From Thunnus maccoyii (Eukaryota > Chordata > Actinopteri > Scombriformes > Scombridae), in NCBI RefSeq assembly GCF_910596095.1, contig NC_056534.1:10108490-10172489 (forward strand): a stretch of DNA of 64,000 bases, written 5' to 3'. Of this stretch, positions 26,501 to 37,900 are shown piece after piece. Made by a program: the position numbers and the translations under genes. The notes below the pieces were generated by a model, which saw only the letters and a program-made list of their open reading frames with translations, made no database searches and was not told the origin of the DNA. Position 1 is the stretch's first letter, and each line of letters starts with the position of its first letter.

Positions 26501-27292
26501 TTTTTGTTAAGTTTTCTTGTGTCCTCACACAGCTAAACGTAACACTGCGAACAAACTTCAGAGAAAATGTGGTTCTCTAAAATGCAACCAATGCTACATT
26601 ATGTGTTGTCAGATAAATGAAAAACATGAATACACTTTCAGGAGGAAGAAATGTGTTTTCCAGATGAATGAGTTCATTTTTAAAATGGTATTCCTGTGTA
26701 GCCCATTTATTTGGAGAAACCTTGTTTATCTCTAAGATTTATTAAGCAAAAGATCCAGTCTGTGATGGTAAAAAGAGTATTCAGTCAGTTAAAGGGTTAA
26801 AAAATGTGTACAGCCAAGGACTTTTGGCTTTTTTAAAGAACGTCTATACTGAATCTTCTTTTTAAAGCAAATATATTGTAGATAAATTCAGATACTTATC
26901 AAAACATTAACGGTAACTTAAAACCTCAACTGGCAAAATGATAAGAAGCCCTGGATGGGAGTAAAGACCAACTACATTTCACCTCAGGTAACATTGTTTT
27001 TGTCTGTCATTGTTTTTTAGGGGACAGTTTGACAAATCACAATGACATGAAGTTCACCACCTATGACAAAGACCAGGACCAGTGGACTAGCAACTGCGCT
27101 CAACACTATCTGGGTGGATTCTGGTACAATAATTGCCACATGGCAAACCCCAACGGCATGTACGCACCTCACAATACCATCGGATTTGAAAATGCCCACA
27201 TCATTTGGCATGCATGGAAGGGCTGGAACTACTCCCTCAAGACTATTGCCATGAAGATCAGATCAGTCGCTAAGTGTACTTGCACACATTAA
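17597..27292 (+). CDS. mfap4: Secreted fibrinogen C-terminal domain protein, microfibril-associated glycoprotein 4-like (5 coding exons)
   Basis: Exons 17597-17611, 24414-24611, 25868-25964, 26171-26338 and 27021-27292 join in frame (phases 0,0,1,1) to 249 residues ending in TAA. Residues 1-21 form a signal peptide (MIMMQ from exon 1, then a hydrophobic run in exon 2). The rest is one fibrinogen-related domain. It has Cys31/Cys61 as the first disulfide pair (DCDDIY, VYCDMD), a DGGRWTVFQRR core, the calcium-site acidic run at D175-D179, Cys185/Cys198 as the second pair, and the CHMANPNG ligand-pocket segment. Length and architecture match MFAP4, a secreted extracellular-matrix lectin-like protein; in zebrafish mfap4 is a macrophage marker. 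The RGD of mammalian MFAP4 is absent. The tail KCTCTH adds two cysteines. The exon 2 donor is GTCAGT, weak but required by the frame. Another fibrinogen-domain lectin (ficolin or FIBCD type) is less likely because there is no collagen or transmembrane region. Confidence 0.85.
18041..18132 (+). repeat. Two-copy tandem repeat, 46-bp unit
   Basis: Units at 18041 and 18087 share GTTTGTCTTA, TATAGATCAAAG and GAGAGTTAAAG, in intron 1 of the mfap4-like gene. Confidence 0.8.
18473..18667 (+). repeat. 5' LTR of the Gypsy-type element
   Basis: About 195 bp. It matches 22417-22610 along its whole length, most clearly in the last 150 bases (CTGTTATACTACTT, GTTATCCTCT, TTTACTACAAATACATAACA). Confidence 0.85.
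18720..22250 (+). pseudogene. gag-pol remnant of the Gypsy-type element
   Basis: Gag-like sequence (about 18720-19650) is broken by stops. A protease active-site block at about 19765-19805 has a stop where the catalytic Gly of DTG should be. Reverse transcriptase (about 20155-20720) keeps YLDD at 20578-20589. Sequence then jumps near 20740-20800 to the region just before integrase, so most of RNase H is missing. Integrase (about 21000-21980) keeps the first catalytic Asp (LDIVGP, near 21376) and a C-terminal segment to about 22250. Several frames are needed, so it cannot encode an active polyprotein. Confidence 0.8.
22417..22610 (+). repeat. 3' LTR of the Gypsy-type element
   Basis: It starts directly after the purine tract and ends at ACATAACA before unrelated sequence. 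It carries many substitutions and a few small indels relative to the 5' LTR. Confidence 0.85.
22855..23100 (+). mobile_element. LINE ORF2 C-terminal fragment
   Basis: Around 22975-23080 the plus strand reads [20 protein letters not shown] followed by KLKTFLF, the usual end of the L2/CR1-type ORF2 in fish. An AT-rich 3' tail follows. The copy is heavily 5'-truncated. Confidence 0.7.
23640..23995 (-). repeat. Repeat pair member (inverse of 51080-51400)
   Basis: AAACAGGTTTTACTCCCTGT, AGCTGCAGTGGAAGGATCAT and GACTAATTTGGATGGCTG are the inverse of blocks in the copy after trip10. Confidence 0.65.
24972..25545. mobile_element. Foldback MITE in intron 2 of the mfap4-like gene
   Basis: TTAAAGGAATAGTTTGACAT starts it. 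Inside are TTAGCTTAGCTTAGC (25088) and, near the right, GCTAGGCTAAGCTAA (25418). The right terminus (about 25545) is degraded. The centre keeps GGTTGCCTGGCAACCTCATG, usual in full copies of this teleost repeat. Confidence 0.75.
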
Positions 27293-27932
27293 CCTGATTA
27301 GCTGTGATTAGCTAGATTATGGGAATACTTCACCCTCCATCAGGTTAGGAGAGTCATGATCTGGATGTTGGCACCTGTGATGTTCCTACAGTTGATTTTC
27401 CTTTTTTTTTTCTCATTTAATGTTTCAAAGATACAGTCAGTCAGAATATTTTAGGTGAACAAGTCAGAAGGAATTGGCTACATGCATCCTTTCCTTCTGC
27501 TCTTGTTACCTGATGTGAATTTTTACTGTTTACTCTTTCTCTCTTTTTTATGTTGCATTTTGTAAAGCATGTTGTTGGTTTTGATAAACTTTGTAATATT
27601 ATTACTGTATGGTTTGTAGGGGACAAACCCAGGAATATAAGAGGAAGCTAAAATTCTTTCAAAAACATTATCATTTCAGTCGGTCTAACAGTCTGTCTGC
27701 GTAGGTGCAGGAGTACACACACACAGACCCAGTGACCCCTGACCTAAAGGCATGAAGGAAAAGACATTGAACAGAACTAAAAAGCCAGCCTTTCCCAGCC
27801 AGGAAGGGAAAATGGACAGTTGGAATTAACGACTTTGTTTTTCTTTTCAGATACAAACAGACTGCGTGGATGAACCCTCCTCCACTCTTACTATCTCTAA
27901 AGTCATAAATGTTGTGAGAAGTCCAAAAGGCT

Positions 27933-27938
27933 AATAAA
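27933..27938 (+). terminator. Polyadenylation signal candidate for the mfap4-like gene
   Basis: A canonical AATAAA lies about 640 bases after the stop codon. A pyrimidine-rich stretch ending in CAG at about 27850 precedes it, so the 3' UTR may contain an intron or an alternative last exon. Confidence 0.45.
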
Positions 27939-28194
27939 ATGTGTAAAATTATATATTGGTCTAACCAATGTTAACCTTTACTGTATTTCAGAACAATTAA
28001 AGTTTGTCTCATCATCAGCCCTCCATCAAGACACAGTAGGAACTAATCATGCGTTCTGGTTGAGAGTTGATGCAAAGAGCTAATTCTAAATTATATAATT
28101 TTTTAATTGGTTTTAGTTATTATTATTATTATAGTAGAGTTATTTGCCCCTCATTGTGCTTTTGACTCGTTTTGACAACCCTCAACTTCATTCA

Positions 28195-28440
28195 TTCAAG
28201 TCAAGTCCATTTTTATTTGTATAGCCCAAAATTTGCCTCAGGGGGCTTTACAATCCGTACAGCAATATAACTTCCTCTGTCCTTAGACCCTCGATTTGAA
28301 TACGAAAAAACTCCCTAAAAAACCTTTAATGGGGGGAAAATGAAACAAACCTCAGGAAGAGCAAGAGAGGATCCCTCTTCAAGGACGGACAGACATGCAA
28401 TAGAAGTTTTGTGTATAAGACCAAGAATGCAAAATTACAG
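28195..28440. repeat. Teleost retroposon-type repeat (TTTTATTTGTATAGCCC end)
   Basis: CATTTTTATTTGTATAGCCC at 28209 and the ACCTCAGGAAGAGCAAGAGA block (28349) with AGGACGGACAGACATGCAAT are the hallmarks of a very common fish repeat. No coding part present. Confidence 0.65.
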
Positions 28441-29779
28441 AAATACAGCATATATATGTATGGTTATATGTTATAGGTTATGCTGTTCTGCATTGTCTGC
28501 ATCTGTTATATTATTGTTGTCATTATTCTTATTATTGTTCTTTTTCTAAGTAGTAAATCTGGTGTTTTATCTCCCAATGTTGAAACTTGAAGACATCAAT
28601 GTGGTTTCATTTTATTTTCTATCAGACTTTTTACTGTGAACCATACAAAATAAAAACTGGATGATACACACAGACTGAGTTGGCTTTTCACATACAAAAC
28701 ATTTTTAAATCAGCCAGTTACCTGAAGAAGGGAAAAAAAGCAGAAAATCAGAATAAATTTAAGGCTTGTTGCATTTCTTTTGCCTGTCGGTGCACAATTT
28801 ATTTGAGATTTTGCATATAAACACATAGTACCTGAAATTATGTGGTATACAAAATGTTGTGTCAGATGTTTTTGTGTGTGTGTTTTGTGTGATGTCTTGT
28901 TTTATATTTGGTGTTTGATATATAGCAGTATCTTAGAATGCTAAACTAGTAGTAATATTGATTGTTCTCACAGCTAAAACAACAATGAAAGTATCCAGAC
29001 AAACAGGCCTACATATTGTCCACTTCCCCTCTTTCACTTGCTCCATGTGCTCCAGACACCATCAAACACACATTTAATGCGCTTTGACATGAAAGCTTTA
29101 AAAAGACCATTTGGACCTGAGTGTTTCTCAGGTGTGCAGGTTCATAAAAGACCTTCTACACATTCGCTGGACACACGGTGTCACCCTTGTGCTGCAGCCT
29201 CATTTGGCTTTGTGCGCTGGAGAGGTGTGGTCTCAACAGGTGGGCTGACATAATCTCACACATGCTAAGAGAAGTCCAAACATGGAGGGTTGGTGGTGCT
29301 GGATGACGGGGAAGACAAAGAGGCCTACTGCTGGAAATGAAGATAATATTATAGTATTTCTAATATGCATTTGTAACCAGTAACATGTGACAGTAGTATA
29401 AAAACATCATGACGTAGAACAAATAGTTTTAACTGTTTTATTGAGTAGTTTCATCTGCAGTGATGCATCATATTTTATGATTATGTTTTGTTTGTAAAAG
29501 CTGAAAGATAGTAAGTATATGTACTAAAAAAACGATTAATAATGCATTTAAAATTAAAATTCCAAAAGGGGTGAATATTTTTTTACTGTATATCTGTATA
29601 TATGTAATAAATATAACACTGAGTAAGGCCATTTTGCATAATGGGTCATTTTACCTTTGATATTTTATGAAGCTTTAGCAACTAATACTCATGTACTTTT
29701 ACTTAAGTAAGAATTTAAATGCAAGACTTTTACTTGTAAATGAGTATTTTTATATTGTGATATTGCTATTTTTACTTAA

Positions 29780-30130
29780 AGTCCCCCTCCAGTCAAAATA
29801 TGTTTTACTTCTTGTTCTTTCACTTGGATGTTTGAGCGTCACTGTGCAGAATGATGTATGTACAGAGTTTGACACTAGAAGGCTGTTTTCACATTTATCC
29901 GCTGAGGTTGCAAAGTTTTTTTGTGCTCACTGCAAGTATAACTTTAAGGCATGAATCTATGAGCATGATTTGTGACATCACAACTAGTTTGGAGCCAATC
30001 GTGGTCCAGTTTGCAACTTACACAAATGTGATGTGGAAACGTGAAGCCTCCAGTGTGCAAACAGTGAGAACGGACCTTACAGTGAGGTAGGAGACATCTT
30101 GTGTCCATCAGTTAAACTTTTGAAATGAAA
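29780..30130 (+). repeat. Repeat pair member B between mfap4-like gene and trip10
   Basis: Begins AAAGTCCCCCTCCAGTCAAA and contains ACAGAGTTTGACACTAGAAG. Longer than the 16500 copy, with GTGACATCACAACTAGTTTG downstream. Confidence 0.6.
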
Positions 30131-31079
30131 AATATTTGTATATTCATAGATTCTGGATTTCTAATGAGGTAGGAGGAGTAGATGTAATTTCAAGGATTAT
30201 AATAAAGTAACTGAACTATTTTATTTGTGGAAAAACCCATATCAGAAACAAATTATTATTTAAAGCTAAGGTTTTTTTTTTGTTTGTTTTTTTTTTTTTT
30301 TTTTTAAATATTTCTTAAAACATGTCTGGAGGGGATCTTTAGGTAAAAACTCTCAGTACTTCACCACTGCTAAAGTTAAATACCATCCTTTTTTTTAAAA
30401 GCAAACATTAATGTTTTCTAAAAATAAAAAAAAATAAAAAAAAAAAAAAAACGTCCCAACTGTATCTTGTAGATGTAGAGATATTAATAACAATTTAACT
30501 ATATTGATGATAGTTATATTTTATGATTATTTGTAAATTGTTTTTTGCTGTTTTGTATGTACTTTCTTGTTGAGTTTTGTGTATATTTATTGTTAAGTTT
30601 TTTTTGCAATTTTTACATGTATTTTACTGTTGAGTTTTATGTATTTTAAAGGCCCATCTAGAGACATCACAAACTATCTATAAATGCTGTCATATGTGGC
30701 ATCAGTTTATGTTCATGTAGGCTAAAGGCCACTTATTCCCATGAGAATAAACATTAAATACAAAGTTCAATAACAAGATGATTGAAAATGTCAACCTGCT
30801 GGTGGCGCTGGAGGACAATTAATACGCTAAAGTCTCACTCACTAAAGTCAGTAGGATTTATCCATTGGGGATCATGATTGTCTGTACAACATTTCAAGGC
30901 AATCCATCCAACAGTTGTTGAGATATTTCAGTCTGGACCGAACCGGTGCACCAAACCGACCAAAGACTTGTCCTCCAGCCAGTGATTTATCTCAGTTTAT
31001 TCTCTCAGGTGCGATGATATCTATAAAAATGTGTTCAATGTCCAATCCAGTTCACAGTGTGATCGTGTTTTACTGCCAT

Positions 31080-31198
31080 ACTATATATACTGTATAACGC
31101 ACAAGTTTCCGCTTTCAAGAGCATTTGCAAGCTGCTTCTTTAAGATAAAACAAACACAAACGCTGCTGCTGTGTTTTCCCACCTCTCTCTCTCTCTCT

Positions 31199-31229
<31 letters not shown>

Positions 31230-31528
31230 ACTCACTCACTCACTCTCTCTCCCTGGGACCCAAACTTGTTTCAGGAAAAAGCGGCTGAACATATTTTTTC
31301 TCTCGCTGGCTAGAAGAAACAGGACAGCCGTCCGTGCCAAGGAGAAGGCGTAGACTTCCTCCAAACATTTCCTCCGCCATCTCCGCTTTCGAGACTCTAA
31401 AGTTTTGTGGAATCTTTGAGACGAGAGGAGTTTTTCTCTTCTTTTTCTCCACTACCTGGACGTTTCATTCCCTCCTCCTCTTTTTTTTTGCCACAAAACG
31501 ACAGAGAGGAATCTGAACTTCTGTAGAC
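31080..31528 (+). promoter_or_regulatory. trip10: Promoter and 5' UTR region of trip10
   Basis: The 450 bases before the trip10 ATG contain a TATA-like stretch near 31082-31092, a long CT/C tract at about 31184-31254, and a pyrimidine-rich leader typical of a 5' UTR, with local CpGs around 31325-31400. No upstream exon was recognised. The exact transcription start cannot be set from sequence. Confidence 0.4.
31184..31254. repeat. CT/C-rich simple repeat in the trip10 leader
   Basis: A CT run, eleven or so C, another CT run, then CTCA units, about 275 bases before the trip10 start codon. Confidence 0.9.
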
Positions 31529-34038
31529 ATGGACTGGGGAACTGATCTTTGGGTAAGTTGACAGCTGACACAGAGGAAGAAGAAGAAGTGGAGCCCTCTG
31601 GGATTATTTCACAAAATACCTTCAACATCCCTTAAGAGAAGTCTGTCCTGCTATTGTTTGCGTCGACACAGTATAGCCTACACATAGGGGGACTCTTGTT
31701 TTTCCACTGTAGGCCGGGGTTAAGTAATCCAGAGTAGGATACAAGACAACAGCAGGAGTCTATCTGTAAAAGCTTGCAGCCAGAGGATTTCGCAACTCCT
31801 GCTGCATACCTTATCATAAGCAGAGAGGGGGGGAGAGTGGTTTATTGCTCTTTCTGGCTACAGAGGGGCTTTGCACTTATCTACACACTGTAGGCTAAAG
31901 GTGCAGCCTACTCCACCACCTCCACCTTTTCCTTTTTATTCCTTCATGCATGCTTGAACCTGAGCTTTGCTTTTCTGGCAACATTTCTCAGGAAGGTTTC
32001 TGCCTGGCTGTCCTGTGGTGAAAGCTCATGTGTCTCTGCATCTGGTCAGTGTCTCAGCTGTGAGTCACATTGACAGTCATCAGGTCAGACAGCGTCCTCG
32101 TCACTCAACACCACCCCACAGTGCCACCATTAAAGTATATGGAATGAAACTGGAGAGGCCAGTGATCTATTGCTGTCACTAACGATTACTTTCATTATTG
32201 ATTCATCTGGAAATTATTTTCTCGGTTATTGGTTTGGTCTGCAAAATGACAGAAATGGCCATCACTGTTTACTTAATCCCAACATGATGTCTTCTAACTG
32301 CTTGTTTTGTCCGACCAGCAGTCCAAAACCCAAACATATTCTACTTATTATAGCTGATGACACAGAAAAAGAGGAAATCTTCACTTTTGAGAAGCTGAAA
32401 CCAGAGAATGTCTTAAGAAATGACTAAAGGCTGCAACTAACGATTATTTTTGTCATCGATTAATCAGCAGATTCTTTTTTTGGTTAAATGTTTTTTCTAT
32501 GAAATGTGAAAAAAAAATGTAATGGCATTCACAAGAGGCCACAGTGATGTCTTTGATTTGCTTGTTTTGTCCAACCAACCATCTAAAAACCTAAAGATTT
32601 TGAATTTACTGTCACATATTACAAAGAAAAGTTGCAAATTCTCACATTTGAGAAGCTGAAACCAGGCGATATTTGGCGTTTTTGCTTGAAAAATGACTGA
32701 AACGATTATTCGATTATCAAAATAGTTGCTGATTAACGTTCTACTGATCGACTGATCATTGTAGCTCTAAAATGACTTAAATGATTAATCACTGATTAAA
32801 ATAGTCGATACATATTCTGTCATCAGCTCTACGTTGATCACAGTCAGACTGATAACTTTTAAAACACGTTACTGTAGGCTATGTGTTTTGGCTGAGACAA
32901 AATGTCCTGACTCGGATTATTTATTCGAGTCGGTTTAATAGCCGGCGATGAAGAGCAAACACAACTAATTTGCCCAAATCCTGCTGTGATTGTGGTCAGA
33001 GTCTGAGTACATGCCTCTGAGATTATCCCACACTGCAACACAGACTGGGTGAGACTGTTATTTTAATGCTGAGTTTGTTTCTGAAGTCAAAAATCGTTCA
33101 GCTGCTGTGTGTTGTGGTGTGTTTTAGAGGATCTGATATCAGACGGTGGCTTCATCAGACTGAACTGTGAGAAAAAAAGAAACATGTCTGAGCTTGAGCT
33201 GAAACGATTAGTAGGTTAATTGCCAGCTAAGGCTGCAGCTAATAATTATTTTTATTATCGATGTAATCCCTTGATTATTTCTTGATTTTATTAATTTTTT
33301 GGTCTGTAAGATGTCAGAAATGAGTGAATAATGCTTGTCACACTTTCCTAAAGTCCAAGGTAACAAATTGAAATAGCTTGTTTTGTCAGATCAACAGTCC
33401 AAAACCCCCAAATTATTCAGTTTACAATGACATAAATAAAGGATAAGCAGCAAATTCTCACATTTGAAAAGTCAGAGCTTGTGAATTTTTGGCATTTTTG
33501 CTTAAAAAAACTTGATGATGATGAAAACTAATGATTCATTCATCAAATCATTTAAGTTTATCCGTAAGTCATTTTTCAAGTGAAAGCATCAAACATAATC
33601 TAGTCCCAGCTCAAATGTGCTGCTTTTCTTTGTTTTAAAGTACAGTAAACTGAATATCTTTGGGTTTTGGAGTGTTTAACAAAAAAGACAGCAATTTGAA
33701 GATGTCAACTCTGGATTTAGGATATTGTGATGGCCATTTTTCACAATTTCATATAATTAAACCATTAATCAATTAATGGAGAAAATACGGTAATCTGCAC
33801 ATTAATGTATAATGACAATAATCATAGTCACAGCCCTAATCTGACCTTTTACATGAGCTGACCTGAAGCAGGGTCTGTAGAGTACAGTCACCTGAGACGT
33901 CACCTGATTAAACAGACGGCACTCACCCACACACAGAAAATCATTTAACACACTCATTAATCTACGTATCCGTTCTGTAGCTCACAGTGTGATTGAGGTG
34001 TGCTAGCATGTGACCTCAGATCAGCCTGGATCAGGAAG

Positions 34039-34070
<32 letters not shown>

Positions 34071-34778
34071 CTGCCAGTGTTTACGTCACAGGGAGGGGAG
34101 GGACTAGTCCGACTGGTTCCCGGGTTTGGAGAGGCCCCTGGGACCGTCAGTCACAGGGCGGAGGTTCACACTGAGCTAATGATTATCTCATTCCTGAACC
34201 CTCTCCGTGTCACTATCAGTATTTCCTCCTCTAACACAAACATGCAGATGTACTACAAATTAATGGGGTGTAGCCACAGAAGTGAGAAATGCATATAGGA
34301 CTAAATCTCAAAGATTCTTCATGAGATTTTTAATCTCTCTCCATCAACAACAACCACAACAAAACAACTATTTGACTCCATTGTCCTCCTATGTTTTCTA
34401 ATCCAGTTCCTTCCCTGCCTCCTCCCAGATTTTTCTGGTATCCAGGACATAGCTAACTGTGTTACTGCAGGATCTCCATTTAGCTTCCCCTCCTCTGAGG
34501 ACTCAATATCTATGTCTCTGGCTCCAAAAGACCCTGCAGCCTCTACACACACACACACACACACACACCCACACACATTCCCACACGAACAATTAAAAGG
34601 TTGAACCACCCTATTACTTTGTTACATGAACATTCGTCTTCGTTGAGCCCTTTACTGTATGCTGTGACACTCTTTAGATAAAAGCCAGAGGGGGACAGAG
34701 AAGACAAATGTTACCTGTCCAGCAGGTTTGCGAGTGTGTGTGTGTGTGTGTGTGTTTTGAATGCATAGTTGTGTGTAA

Positions 34779-34817
<39 letters not shown>

Positions 34818-34948
34818 TGTTGAAAGGAGAGTTATGCTGGCGTTCACTTTTATCCTCCACTACACCTTTGTACATTTTGTATGCGTGACAGAGAAAGAGA
34901 AAGAATGAATTGCATAGAGGAGGATACTGTGATGTGTGTGTGTGTGTG

Positions 34949-34988
<40 letters not shown>

Positions 34989-37900
34989 GAGGGTTATTCC
35001 CAGTTTCCATCCGTGGCAGATCTACAGCCTGATAGATTTTACAGGATTAAATGTTGTGCAAGTGGAAGCAATTCAATTAGCACTGAAGTGATTATTAATC
35101 AACTAAATTATTCTGCTGCTATTATAGAAATCAATATAGAGATGCAAAGATTAGTTATTTAATTGATTAGTTGCCAACTATTAAATTTATCTCCTACTAT
35201 TTTGACAATTGATCAATCGTTTGGAGTCATTCTTCAAGAAAAAAATGCAAAAATTCTCTGGTTTCAGCATCTTAAATGTGAAGATTTTCTGGTTTCTTTA
35301 GTTTTCTATTATAGTAAACTGAATATTTTTGGGTTGTGGACGGTTGGTCAAGACAGAACAAGACATTTGAGGACGTCAGGTTGAGCTTTGGGAAACTGAT
35401 TGACATTTTTCATAATTTTCTGACATTTTATAGACCAAACTAATCGATAAATTGAGTAAACAATCACGAGATTAATCGATAATGAATAAACCACTAAGCG
35501 TTAGTTGCAGCCCCAACTTGATTGATCGTTAAGTAATTCTTAAAGTAAATATTTGCAGGTCCTAGCTTCTCAAATGTGAATATTTTCTGGCTTTCTCTTT
35601 AGTCTTCTGTAGTGAGCTGAATATCTTCGGGTATGTAACTGTTGGTTGGACAAAATAAGAAACCTTAGACGTCTCTTTGGGCTCGACAACCTTGTGATGG
35701 GAATTATGGGAATTATTTTGCTATTTGCTGACATTCTTTAGACCAAACGATTAATCACTTAAATGAGAAAATAATCTGAGGTTAATTGATAATGAAAATA
35801 ATCGTTAATTGCAATAAAGGGCTATTATCAGTGTCTGTATGTCTGATGCCTCAGTGGTCAGAGCCTGAATTTAGTGGGTGGGGCGATAATCAATATAAAT
35901 ATCACAACAGAGTTCGATATTTTTGGACTACTTTAATGATAAATTATTAATTTAAGTCCCTTTTCAGAGCAAAAATGCCAAACATTCTCTAATCTCAGTT
36001 TCTCAGTTTGTGTGAATTTGCTCTTTTTCCTATGTCATAATAAACTGAGTATCTGTTTGTTTTGGACTTTTGGCCAAAGCAATATGATAGCATCACATCG
36101 GGCTTTAGAAAACTGTGATGGCCGTCCTTAAAAAGCTATTTTCTGACGTTTTATAGATCAAGCGATTCACCGAGTAATCAAGAAAATAATCAGGAGCCGC
36201 CCCCAAAGATTACAACAACAAATTAAGATGACGACCATGAAATGCAATGTTGCCTGTTCAAGTCCAAACAGGGACCTCTGTTGCATCTTTCTCTCCTTCT
36301 CTCTCTTGTTTCTTGTCGTCTCTCAAATGAACTGATAAAACAGATAACTGTTAGTTGCAGACCAGCAGAATATCACAGTGCCATAGGTCTATGTTATAAA
36401 AGTAGGTAGTATCCACACTCTCCAAGCACTTTATTATGATCACCTGTACAATCTAATGCAATCCAATACAGCATAAATTCTACTTTTACAAAGCTGGTTT
36501 TCAGTTTTTGTTGACGTTGTCTGAATGCCATCACACCAGCTCATGGAGAGAGAGAGAATGCCACCAACAAGGATCCTTCCTTCAATACCTCCTCTTGTCC
36601 CTACAAAACAACTCTTCTGTTTGCTTCTTTAGTGCATTTTCCCCTTTGGACTGTTGGTAGCAGTTAGCAGTTGACAGCTAGCTTAGATTTTAAGAAATAT
36701 ATCCAAAGATGATATTTCCTCCTCTGTCTGATCAATGCTGCCACCCTCCCGCCAGAGGCCTTTCTGAAGATTAATGGATGGTTATTCTGCAAAATGTCCC
36801 ACTTTTTTAAGTCCAAGTTTGAGATGTATTCAGGAGCTCATCTTTGGTGCAGCTGCTCTTTCTCATAGAACTGTTTTAGACTGCTAGTCAAATAAAACAA
36901 GCTATTTGAGTTAGTTGCAGTCCTCCACTATTCACTGAATATTAATGGTCCCACCCGTAACATCAGAAAACATATTTTACCACCACAGTCACCGTTTAAT
37001 TTCAAAGAAACTCCAAAGAGTTGGAGAGCCACAAGAATAAAAACATGTTATAGGAATACCTTTTAGAGTGCACTGTGTCAGATGTGTGTTGGAGGTTTGC
37101 TGTTTCTTAACAGATGCTGCCAGTGTTTGAGGTCATATTATGTGTAACACATGTTGCTTTATATTGTTCCTCTCTTAGGACCAGTATGATGTCATCGACA
37201 AGCATACGCAATCAGGCCTCGACCTGGTGGAACGTTACATAAAGTTTGTGAAGGAACGGACAGAGATCGAACAAAGCTACGCCAAGCAACTCAGGTGTGC
37301 CCTGCGTGTTTGTGAGCTTGTTTTCTTTCTCAATGTTTATTTATATTTACATGATTTGGGATCAAAAAAGGAATTGTGGCTTTGTGCATTTATGTGTTTG
37401 TAAGAGAGAGTCACACCACTTCTTTTAAACTGTCTTAACAGGAGTCTGACAAAGAAATATGCCAAACGAGGGAGCAAGGAAGAGCTAGATTGCAAGTGAG
37501 AGAACAATGAAATGTCTTGTGTCTATTGTTTCTCGTTCACCTCTCTTATTTTTCATTTACACACACACACAATTAAGTATTGTCCTCTCCAGCTGTGATA
37601 ATTTGCCAAATTTATCCCTCTTCCTTGCTTCAGATTCAGCAATCACGAATCATTGCAGGAGATCCTTAACGAGCTGAACGATTACGCCGGCCAACGGGAG
37701 CTCATCGCTGAAAACATGATAACCGGCATCTGTGTCGAACTCACAAAGTACCTTCAGGACCTCAAACAAGAACGCAAAACAGTGAGAAAGGGAGAAAAGA
37801 GGGAGGGAGACAGGAAGGGAGGGAGAAAGAAAAGGGAGGAAAGAAGTGAAGTGTGGCAGATTACAAATTGATATTGTGTCATCATCTTAAACTGCTGTAA

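Larger units (their letters stand above)
27939..31079. other. Interval between the mfap4-like gene and trip10
   Basis: It contains the retroposon-type repeat at 28195-28440, the repeat at 29780-30130, and T- and A-rich runs (30270-30305 and 30420-30452). No gene was recognised. Confidence 0.5.

Noticed and set aside
34038..34298. Frame starting with a long Leu run, as a possible signal peptide
   Set aside because: The Leu run is the translated CTG microsatellite in trip10 intron 1; there are no supporting exons or conserved product.
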